From Acidimicrobiales bacterium (GTDB lineage: Bacteria > Actinomycetota > Acidimicrobiia > Acidimicrobiales > RAAP-2): a DNA stretch of 6,338 nt. The notes below the pieces were generated by a model that was not told the origin of the DNA, searched no databases, and was given only the letters and a program-made list of their open reading frames with translations. The DNA lies in contig JADGOD010000092.1 in assembly GCA_017883125.1 (NCBI GenBank), positions 1-6,338 of the forward strand, in the 5' to 3' direction. Positions 1 to 4,402 of the stretch are shown here, piece by piece (positions within the stretch are counted from its first letter, which is position 1; every line of letters begins with the position of its first letter). Position numbers and translations under genes: made by a program.

Positions 1-657
1 CGCGCTGCCGCCACGGTCCTCGTGCAGGCCCAGAGCGTTCAAGACCATGATCGTCAGCTGCTCTACCCCGTCATTGAATCGGCAGTCGAGGAGCCCCTCG
101 GAGAGCCACATCTCGGGGAAGCGCTCGGTCATGGCGCCCAGGACGGCGGAGGCGATCACGGGGTCGAGCCGGAGGTCGCAGAGCCCGTGCCGCTGGAGCT
201 GGCTGATCGATTCCGCTACGAGTCGCTGGGTTCGCTCTCGCCACTCGAGGCGGGTGGCGCGGAGCAGCTCATCGTGTCTCGAGACCTGCTCGATGACACC
301 CATTATCTTCGCTTCTCGCTGGTAGGCCTCGAGGTGCCGGCGCACGGCCTCGCGGATACGGTCGTGCGGCGTGGTGCGCGAGCCCTGCGAGAGGATGACG
401 TCGCTCAAGGGTGCGCTCAGCCGCTCCTCGACCTCGAGCGCGATCTCGCGGAAGACCTCCTCCTTCGAGTTGAAGTAGGTGTAGAAGGAGCCGTGGGAGA
501 GCCCGGCGCGCTCCGAGATGTCAGAGATGCGAGCATCGAGGAAACCGTCCTCCTCGAAGGTCTCCTTGGCGGCGCGCAGAAGCCGGGCACGCGTCGCCTC
601 CCCCTTGCGGGAGCGAGATCGAGTCTGCTTCAGGTCGGACTCCGAGGTCACGGTCAC
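1..657 (-). CDS. TetR/AcrR-family transcriptional regulator, C-terminal end cut by window edge
   Basis: Reading the minus strand from GTG at 657 gives 219 uninterrupted codons to the window edge with no stop, so the gene is partial at its C-terminus. TetR proteins are usually about 190-220 residues, so little is missing. Residues 23-72 form the TetR DNA-binding domain: helix 1 around ARLLRAAKETFEEDGF, then the helix-turn-helix ISDISERAGLSHGSFYTYF followed by the NSKEEVF signature. Residues 75-219 would be the helical ligand-binding and dimerisation domain, too variable to suggest a ligand. Start choice: AAAGGAG (664-670) lies 6 nt before GTG 657; a second in-frame GTG at 651 is possible. It lies downstream of the amidohydrolase on the same strand, separated by 158 nt and a strong hairpin, so it probably has its own promoter. 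It is the natural candidate repressor of that enzyme gene, but this is inference from proximity. Confidence 0.93.
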   Translation of the reverse strand, partial: MTVTSESDLKQTRSRSRKGEATRARLLRAAKETFEEDGFLDARISDISERAGLSHGSFYTYFNSKEEVFREIALEVEERLSAPLSDVILSQGSRTTPHDRIREAVRRHLEAYQREAKIMGVIEQVSRHDELLRATRLEWRERTQRLVAESISQLQRHGLCDLRLDPVIASAVLGAMTERFPEMWLSEGLLDCRFNDGVEQLTIMVLNALGLHEDRGGSA

Positions 658-663
658 GGCTGT

Positions 664-670
664 CTCCTTT
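664..670 (-). promoter_or_regulatory. Ribosome binding site of the TetR gene
   Basis: AAAGGAG on the minus strand, 6 nt before GTG 657. It is what fixes the GTG start, since no ATG is available nearby in this frame. Confidence 0.7.
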
Positions 671-743
671 CGTGCTCAGCCAGGGGCTTTCGATCTCCGT
701 GATGCTTGGCGCCACGGTCGATCCAGAGACTCTGTCGCCCTCT

Positions 744-796
744 GCCGAGATGACGCCGCCGCCTCCGCGGAGCAGATACGGCGGCGTCATCTCGGC
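744..796 (-). terminator. Strong hairpin after the amidohydrolase, likely terminator
   Basis: The arms 744-761 and 779-796 are perfect 18-bp inverted repeats (left arm GCCGAGATGACGCCGCCG), separated by 17 nt. The loop itself contains a 10-bp palindrome, CTCCGCGGAG (763-772). It begins 19 nt after the amidohydrolase stop codon (816-818) and lies 87 nt before the TetR start. No run of U follows on either strand, so it is not a textbook intrinsic terminator, but U-less GC-rich hairpins are common at gene ends in high-GC bacteria. It could instead stabilise the mRNA 3' end. Confidence 0.7.
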
Positions 797-815
797 GGCT
801 CTGCGCGTCGATCCG

Positions 816-2009
816 CTAGGCGGCCACCTTCATGATCTGGGCGAGGTTGCCGCCCATGATCTTGGCGATGTCGTCGTGGGGAAGGCCCTCGAGGTCCTTC
901 ACGTAGGAGACGGGGTCAGCGAGGCCCTCCGGGTGCGGGAAATCTGAGCCGAAGCAGACGCGGTCGGCGCCGATGAGCTTGATCAGCCCGATCGGATCGT
1001 CCTCGATGAAGGGGTGGACCCAGACGTTCCGCTTGAGCACCATGACCGGGTCCTCGGCGTAGAACGTCGGGTTCAGGTGGTAGGAGCGCCTGAGCGCCTC
1101 GAGCAGCGGCCGAACCCAGCTCGAGCCGTTCTCCACCGGCAGGATCCGAAGCGAAGGGAAGCGCGAGAGCAGCCCGTGGCCGATGAGCGACGCCACCGTG
1201 TCGAAGATCCCGCGGCTCTGGGTATGCATGATGTCCAGGAAGGCCGAGGGGGTCTTGAAGGGCAGGTGCTCGCTGGCCTCGCCCTCCCACAGGTTGTAGT
1301 AGCGCTGGAGACCGTCGTCCGACGAGTGCAGGCCGACGGTGATGTCGTACTCGGCGACCTTGGCCCAGAAGGGGTCAAACTCAGGTAGCGCCATGGAGCG
1401 GTAGCCCTTGTAGCCCGGGACCGGGGCGGGACGGATGAGGATGATCTTGGCGCCCCGCTCGACCAACCAGTCGAGCTCCTTGATCGCCTCGCTCACAATC
1501 GGGAGCGTGATGACCGGCGTCGAGAAGATGCGGTTCTCGTAGTTGAAGCTCCAGTGTTCGTGCATCCACTGGTTGAGCGCGTGGACCACGGCGTGGGTGG
1601 CCTCCGGGTCGTCGGGCAGGCGCTCCTCGAGCACGCTGGCCAGGGTGGGCCACATGAGCGAGCGGTCGACGCCCTGCTCGTCCATGAGCTTGAGGCGGGC
1701 GCCTGGCTCGAAGAAGGCGTCGGGGGCGGATATCGGCTTACCGAGGATCTCCCGGCGGGACTTGCCCTCGGGGTTGCCGTTCTTGAAGTAGTCCTCCTGG
1801 GCGCCCGGGCGGGCCACGACCTTGAAGGTGGGGTTCGGGATGTAGTCCGAGATGACGTTGCGGACGGCGAGCTTGTCGCGCCCGTTCACCTGCACGTACT
1901 TGATCAGGCCCTGGTACTCGGCCGGCAGGAACTTCGTGAACGAGTCCGTCGTCTCGTAGAAGTGGTTATCGGCATCGAAGATTGGGAAATCGATGGTCAA
2001 ATCGGACAT
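816..2009 (-). CDS. Metal-dependent amidohydrolase (COG2159 / Amidohydro_2 type)
   Basis: A 397-residue protein predicted to fold as a TIM barrel of the amidohydrolase superfamily, the group that includes ACMSD-like decarboxylases and hydrolases of cyclic or aromatic compounds. Its substrate cannot be read from sequence. Landmarks: FDADNH (11-16) with H16 as the first-strand metal ligand; RLKLMDEQGVDRSLMWPT (105-122), typical of the family; GLHSSDD with H228; PVENGSSWV with E293 (291-299); FGSDFPHPEG with D356 (353-362), the usual position of the catalytic aspartate. Start choice: ATG 2009 has GGAGG 5 nt upstream (2015-2019) and lies about 33 nt downstream of a strong promoter. An in-frame ATG at 2138 would lie upstream of that promoter and add an uncharacteristic N-terminus. 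The gene ends at TAG 816-818 just before a strong hairpin. The TetR gene next door suggests substrate- or metabolite-controlled expression. Confidence 0.93.
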   Translation of the reverse strand: MSDLTIDFPIFDADNHFYETTDSFTKFLPAEYQGLIKYVQVNGRDKLAVRNVISDYIPNPTFKVVARPGAQEDYFKNGNPEGKSRREILGKPISAPDAFFEPGARLKLMDEQGVDRSLMWPTLASVLEERLPDDPEATHAVVHALNQWMHEHWSFNYENRIFSTPVITLPIVSEAIKELDWLVERGAKIILIRPAPVPGYKGYRSMALPEFDPFWAKVAEYDITVGLHSSDDGLQRYYNLWEGEASEHLPFKTPSAFLDIMHTQSRGIFDTVASLIGHGLLSRFPSLRILPVENGSSWVRPLLEALRRSYHLNPTFYAEDPVMVLKRNVWVHPFIEDDPIGLIKLIGADRVCFGSDFPHPEGLADPVSYVKDLEGLPHDDIAKIMGGNLAQIMKVAA

Positions 2010-2014
2010 GAGTA

Positions 2015-2019
2015 CCTCC
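2015..2019 (-). promoter_or_regulatory. Ribosome binding site of the amidohydrolase
   Basis: GGAGG on the minus strand, 5 nt before ATG 2009. It decides in favour of this start over the longer in-frame start at 2138. Confidence 0.8.
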
Positions 2020-2048
2020 GTCGCGGGTGGCTGGTTAGCAGCATCGAG

Positions 2049-2077
2049 AGCATAGCCAGAATTGACATCGACGTCAA
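2049..2077 (-). promoter_or_regulatory. Sigma70-type promoter of the amidohydrolase gene
   Basis: On the minus strand: -35 TTGACG (2077-2072), a 17-nt spacer, then -10 TATGCT (2054-2049). Five of six -35 bases and four of six -10 bases match consensus, and spacing is optimal. Transcription would start near 2042, giving a leader of about 33 nt with a Shine-Dalgarno site. No other promoter in the window is as good. Confidence 0.72.
2062..2077. promoter_or_regulatory. Palindromic operator candidate overlapping the -35
   Basis: TTGACATCGACGTCAA is a 16-bp palindrome with seven of eight base pairs matching (mismatch 2067/2072). It covers the -35 hexamer of the amidohydrolase promoter, so a bound dimer would block RNA polymerase. 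Size and symmetry fit a TetR-family dimer. No second copy occurs in front of the TetR gene (658-815), so simple autoregulation through the same site is not visible. Confidence 0.55.
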
Positions 2078-2213
2078 CTTCAAATAAGGCTCCGGCCGGC
2101 GGGGTGATCAGGTGGATCGAGCAGGAGTCACCTATCAATCACACTTGATCTGAGGGTCCGCGGCCGTCTGGCTGGTCCTCAATAGTTTCGGGAGTGCTAG
2201 TCGCCTCTTCCTT
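2078..2213. other. Intergenic stretch upstream of the amidohydrolase promoter
   Basis: No gene is supported here. It separates the end of the orphan frame (TGA 2214-2216) from the amidohydrolase promoter. I see only weak short inverted repeats, for example AGGTG/CACCT around 2111-2134, and no convincing terminator. Confidence 0.4.
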
Positions 2214-2405
2214 TCAGTAGATCGAGAGCGCGTCACAGACTGCCGGCTCCGTGCAGCACTTCGGGGACACCGCCCTGCGCCAGGTTTCGCACGAGCCGAC
2301 AGGATTCCTGTGGACGTGAAGGTGCCACTTGAACTCGCGCTGATTCTCGAGGAGTGACTGCATCCTGTTCAAAGTGTTGGCATCGTCCTCGACCCGAGCG
2401 ATGGC
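2214..2405 (-). other. In-frame continuation of the orphan gene beyond its TAG codon
   Basis: Directly after TAG (2408-2406) the same minus-strand frame stays open for 63 codons to TGA 2216-2214. In 52 of these 63 codons the third base is G or C (about 83%), far above the roughly 54% I count in a 37-codon stretch of another open frame, so it looks like real coding sequence. The peptide is rich in Cys and His (HLHVH, then single C, CC and C) and ends ALSIY. An internal ATG at 2363 could start a 49-residue protein, but it has no good Shine-Dalgarno site. The simplest reading is the C-terminal third of the upstream orphan, cut off by a nonsense change, with sequencing error or stop readthrough as alternatives. 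Confidence 0.5.
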
Positions 2406-2879
2406 CTACTGGGGGAGATCCTGGAGTAGGCAGGCGACCTCGACCCAGACGCCCCCCGGGTGGTCGGCGCGCTCGGTGCGGGCCACGTGCGGGCCGTCGG
2501 AGAGTGTGACCACCGAGGTGCGCAGGTCGTTGACCTCCAAGAAGAGTGCCCCTTCCTCGGTCAGCTGGATGCAGTCGGCGCAGTCGGGGTGCCTGAGCAA
2601 CGTGGTGGTGGCCCAGCCCGAGGTCAGCAGCTCGCGGGCCTGGTTGAGGATTCTCCCCTTCCGATGGCGCTCGCGCCGGTCGAGGACGCGGTCGATCTCA
2701 GCCAGGGCGTCGGCGGCAGTTGTGAAGATGTCGATCATGTCATCGGGACGATCGACCATCTCGACGAACCAGGCCTTCCCCGCTCGGGTGACCATCAGGT
2801 CCCGGTACTCGAGCTGCCCGTGATCGACCTGCGCGATCGGGTGCTCGTAGCGCGTGTGCGTGGATGTTGTCGTCGACAT
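2406..2879 (-). CDS. Hypothetical protein, probably truncated by an amber stop
   Basis: A 157-residue soluble protein that I do not recognise. ATG 2879 is preceded by GGAGG (2887-2891) with a 7-nt gap; GTG 2882 and an in-frame ATG at 2915 are less likely alternatives. Third codon positions are strongly GC-rich, supporting a real gene. There is no signal peptide or membrane segment. Residues 54-85 look helical and highly charged (ALAEIDRVLDRRERHRKGR), followed by HPDCADC (97-103), a C-x2-C pair that could bind metal or form a disulphide. The C-terminal half is probably beta-rich (ALFLEVNDLRTSVVTL, GGVWVEVACLL). It stops at TAG 2406-2408, but coding-like sequence continues in frame for 63 codons, so the ancestral product was probably about 221 residues. 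It lies upstream of the amidohydrolase on the same strand, but the enzyme has its own promoter, so a shared operon is unlikely. Confidence 0.68.
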   Translation of the reverse strand: MSTTTSTHTRYEHPIAQVDHGQLEYRDLMVTRAGKAWFVEMVDRPDDMIDIFTTAADALAEIDRVLDRRERHRKGRILNQARELLTSGWATTTLLRHPDCADCIQLTEEGALFLEVNDLRTSVVTLSDGPHVARTERADHPGGVWVEVACLLQDLPQ

Positions 2880-3196
2880 CACTGCCCCTCCCCCCTCGTC
2901 ACTCCACAGCTGCACCGTCTCTCGACCGTCCCGTGGCTCTCAGCGAGTTGAGCCAGCAGGGCAGCGAGCGCCTTGAGCCTTGGGGACCTTCCTCCCCTCA
3001 GCACAGAGCAGCACTTCTTGTAGTCAGATTTCTACATCGGACGAGGGCCAGAGGGTAGGGCCGAAGGTCCCGTTCCACCGAGGGAAGGGCGAATCGCAGC
3101 ACCAGGGAGGCACATCCCACCCGAGAGCGGAATCACCAGGCGCTTGCCGGAGTCAGAACTCGGATGTCCCATACCAATCACACGTCCTGTCTGAGA
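2880..3196. other. Intergenic region between two minus-strand orphan genes
   Basis: This 317-nt stretch has no supported gene. Open frames crossing it have no start signals and read as low-complexity Arg/Ser/Pro. It should hold the orphan gene's promoter, but I find no convincing -35/-10 pair. Small hairpins are visible: GGGGA/TCCCC (2982-2997, 6-nt loop), TGTAG/CTACA (3019-3036, 8-nt loop), and a bulged CCgGAGT/ACTCGG stem (3147-3163). The last lies about 33 nt past the stop of the membrane gene and may help end its transcript. One copy of a 13-bp repeat (3164-3176) also lies here. Confidence 0.4.
3164..3176. repeat. 13-bp direct repeat, copy 1
   Basis: ATGTCCCATACCA, identical to 3884-3896 and in the same orientation. 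The two copies bracket the membrane-protein gene. A single 13-mer pair in 6.3 kb can arise by chance. Confidence 0.45.
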
Positions 3197-3781
3197 CTAG
3201 AAACCGGGACCGGGAACGAAGTTGTAACCGAGGTGGCAGTTGGTGCCTGCGTTCTGCCACGCCCACCACTCGCCGACGAGGTGACGGACGCAGGCGTAGC
3301 CGCCGAGGGTGTCACGCATCGACCCCTCCACGAAGGCCAGTCCTTCGTCTTGATTGCTCACCGCCCCGTAGAAGACGACCGGCCCGGTGGAAGCGTTCGA
3401 TGCGCACTGCGTGAAGGGTGCCTGCATGGGACCAATCGACCCTGAGTTGATCGTGGTGCACCGGCTGCCGTTGGCAGGCGCACCGATGAGCGACGAGGTG
3501 GCCATCGGCGTGGCGCCTGCATCCCACGCCATGGCAGCGGGCAAAGCAAACGCGTAGGTCCACCAGACAGCCACAACTCCGAAGCAAACCGAGGCAGCCA
3601 CGAACGCTCTGCATGCCCTCTTCTGCTCGAGACGACCCAGCAACCACGTGCCCACCAGGAGCACCGAGACTGCAATGACACCCACCTTGAGGCAGGGGAT
3701 CGCCAGGGAGCCCCCTGGAGATTGGAGCTCCCAGCCGACGAGCCCTTCTACGAGCCCCACGAGGATCGCGACCGCCAGCAC
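3197..3781 (-). CDS. Predicted membrane protein with a C-terminal four-cysteine outer domain
   Basis: Unrecognised protein, 194 residues if begun at GTG 3781, the first possible start after an in-frame TGA. Three hydrophobic segments: about 1-17, 26-49 (IPCLKVGVIAVSVLLVGTWL) and 59-86 (CFGVVAVWWTYAFALPAAM). The loop RLEQKRACR between the second and third is positive, so it should be cytoplasmic, placing residues 87-194 outside. That domain has four cysteines (C108, C126, C164, C182), enough for two disulphides, plus aromatic patches (EWWAWQNAG, GYNFVPGPGF). GTG 3781 has no properly placed Shine-Dalgarno site and would start inside the first helix. The true start is probably ATG 3855 in another frame, joined here at a run of seven G (see 3779-3855); one extra G would give a 219-residue protein with a charged cytoplasmic N-terminus. 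It ends at TAG 3197-3199. Function unknown; a cell-envelope role is only a guess from topology. Confidence 0.6.
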   Translation of the reverse strand: MLAVAILVGLVEGLVGWELQSPGGSLAIPCLKVGVIAVSVLLVGTWLLGRLEQKRACRAFVAASVCFGVVAVWWTYAFALPAAMAWDAGATPMATSSLIGAPANGSRCTTINSGSIGPMQAPFTQCASNASTGPVVFYGAVSNQDEGLAFVEGSMRDTLGGYACVRHLVGEWWAWQNAGTNCHLGYNFVPGPGF

Positions 3782-3855
3782 CCCCCCAGGACCCAGCCGC
3801 GACTCTTGACAGCGGCTGTGGTCTCCTCAGGTGCCTGAGCATCCAGCAGGGCCAT
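3779..3855 (-). other. Probable N-terminal part of the membrane protein, out of frame by one base
   Basis: From ATG 3855 the minus strand reads MALLDAQAPEETTAAVKSRG and then WVLGG, a plausible cytoplasmic N-terminus leading into a membrane helix. The frame then runs into seven consecutive G (3787-3781) and would continue as an unlikely Cys/Trp/Arg/Ser peptide. With eight G it would continue exactly as VLAVAILVGL and so on, the first membrane helix of the downstream frame. The K/R before the helix also satisfies the positive-inside rule. A leaderless-type promoter lies just before ATG 3855. Explanations: one-base deletion (pseudogene or phase-variable tract), programmed -1 slippage on the G run, or a homopolymer sequencing error. 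Confidence 0.55.
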
Positions 3856-3861
3856 CACTGG

Positions 3862-3890
3862 ATGGTATGCGAGCTTGCCTGGAATGTCCC
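3862..3890 (-). promoter_or_regulatory. Leaderless-type promoter for the membrane protein
   Basis: Minus strand: -35 GGGACA (3890-3885), 17-nt spacer, -10 TACCAT (3867-3862), then only 6 nt to ATG 3855. Four of six bases match at each box. There is no Shine-Dalgarno site, so the transcript would start at or next to the ATG. This supports 3855 rather than 3781 as the real start. Confidence 0.42.
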
Positions 3891-3896
3891 ATACCA
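3884..3896. repeat. 13-bp direct repeat, copy 2
   Basis: ATGTCCCATACCA, identical to 3164-3176. This copy contains the -35 of the minus-strand promoter and half of the TGGTATG/CATACCA inverted repeat. Confidence 0.45.
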
Positions 3897-3925
3897 GGCT
3901 CAGGGCATCGAGCGACGGTGACCGG

Positions 3926-3931
3926 CATAGT
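3926..3931 (+). promoter_or_regulatory. -10 element of a leaderless promoter for the 78-residue protein
   Basis: CATAGT lies 6 nt before ATG 3938, so transcription should begin at or beside the start codon. GGAG at 3932-3935 is only 2 nt from the ATG, too close to work as a Shine-Dalgarno site. No clear -35 is seen. Confidence 0.45.
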
Positions 3932-3937
3932 GGAGAC

Positions 3938-4174
3938 ATGGCAAACAGACCCGATCTCGCCAGGCGCGCATTGAACATCGTGGAAGCAATCGCTCAGGAT
4001 GATCCTGACGCTGATGCACTCATCGCGTCGGTATTCGATGATGCACAGGCGGCAGCAGAGTCCTATGCCTATCTATCCGGTTTCCTCCTCCAGGCGCTGG
4101 CGTCGGAAGGGTTCGGAGGATCGACGAGCAGCGCTTCCTCTCATGTCCGACGATTGATCGACGGGTCCAGTTAG
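3938..4174 (+). CDS. Small acidic helical hypothetical protein (78 residues)
   Basis: MANRPDLARRALNIVEAI and onward to LIDGSS, ending at TAG 4172-4174. I do not recognise the family. The first 60 residues look like two or three amphipathic helices, rich in Ala and Asp/Glu (residues 20-43 contain QDDPDADALIASVFDDAQAA), and the last 20 are Gly/Ser-rich with a basic HVRR. No membrane segment, signal peptide or cysteine is present. ATG 3938 was chosen over in-frame ATGs at 3875 and 3884 because a -10 hexamer stands 6 nt before it and those earlier starts would lie inside the divergent promoter region. It is transcribed away from the membrane protein, and such divergent pairs are often co-regulated. 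Size and charge would fit a small regulator or protein partner, but nothing in the sequence shows it. Confidence 0.6.
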   Translation: MANRPDLARRALNIVEAIAQDDPDADALIASVFDDAQAAAESYAYLSGFLLQALASEGFGGSTSSASSHVRRLIDGSS

Positions 4175-4402
4175 CGAGCGTTGGCATCCCGTATCCGGAA
4201 CCGCTCGGCGCTCCGAGCATCACATCGCTGATTGGGACCTGCCCGCTGTCGCCGGTCAAGGGTGGGGTTGACCTCTTCGATCCAGGTGGGATTATCTCCC
4301 CTCGATCACAGGGGACTCCTGCGCTCAGATCAGATCCTGCCGTTGTCGGCTGGGAGCGCGAGCGAAGTTCCGGGATCCGGCCCCCCGTTAGGCTCGGCGC
4401 GG
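4175..4402. other. Intergenic region before the Mut7-C gene
   Basis: 228 nt without a supported gene. Frames on both strands stay open here but lack start signals. It contains a perfect inverted repeat GGTCAA-N8-TTGACC (4254-4273); the right half is also a good -35 (TTGACC), but only a poor -10 (TATCTC, 4293-4298) follows at 19 nt. I see no clear terminator for the small upstream gene. Confidence 0.4.
4389..4394 (+). promoter_or_regulatory. Candidate -10 for a leaderless Mut7-C transcript
   Basis: TAGGCT ends 8 nt before ATG 4403. There is no Shine-Dalgarno site before that ATG, and no clear -35. This would be the third start in the window with leaderless geometry. Confidence 0.3.

Larger units (their letters stand above)
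3856..3937. promoter_or_regulatory. Divergent promoter region with inverted repeats
   Basis: This 82-bp gap separates two divergent starts, ATG 3855 (minus) and ATG 3938 (plus). It carries TGGTATG (3863-3869) and its complement CATACCA (3890-3896), 20 nt apart, and a second inverted repeat GCCTGG/CCAGGC (3877-3882 and 3894-3899, 11-nt spacer). Both overlap the minus-strand promoter elements, so a shared regulator could act here. Confidence 0.45.

Noticed and set aside
22..702. Long plus-strand open frame (226 codons) at the left edge
   Set aside because: It is the antisense shadow of the TetR gene. The minus strand shows a clear helix-turn-helix protein with a ribosome binding site, while the plus frame has low-complexity Gly/Glu/Leu composition.
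2062..2088. Divergent plus-strand promoter (TTGACA at 2062) in the same palindrome
   Set aside because: The only -10-like hexamer, AATAAG (2083-2088), is at 15 nt spacing, and no plus-strand gene follows.
2010..2138. N-terminal extension of the amidohydrolase from ATG 2138
   Set aside because: It reads through the strong promoter and operator at 2049-2077, lacks family similarity, and ATG 2009 has an ideal Shine-Dalgarno site.
4020..4259. Minus-strand 79-codon open frame opposite the small plus-strand gene
   Set aside because: No start signal, Pro/Arg-rich composition, and it overlaps the better supported 78-residue gene.
4144..4402. Plus-strand open frame running past the stop of the 78-residue gene (VGIPYPEPLGAPSITSL) as a frameshifted extension
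   Set aside because: No slippery or homopolymer site links it to the gene, it has no start of its own, and its openness mirrors the antisense frame. I cannot tell it from chance.
4232..4402. 57-residue N-terminal extension of the Mut7-C protein
   Set aside because: Low-complexity sequence outside the conserved beta-grasp domain, which starts precisely at ATG 4403.
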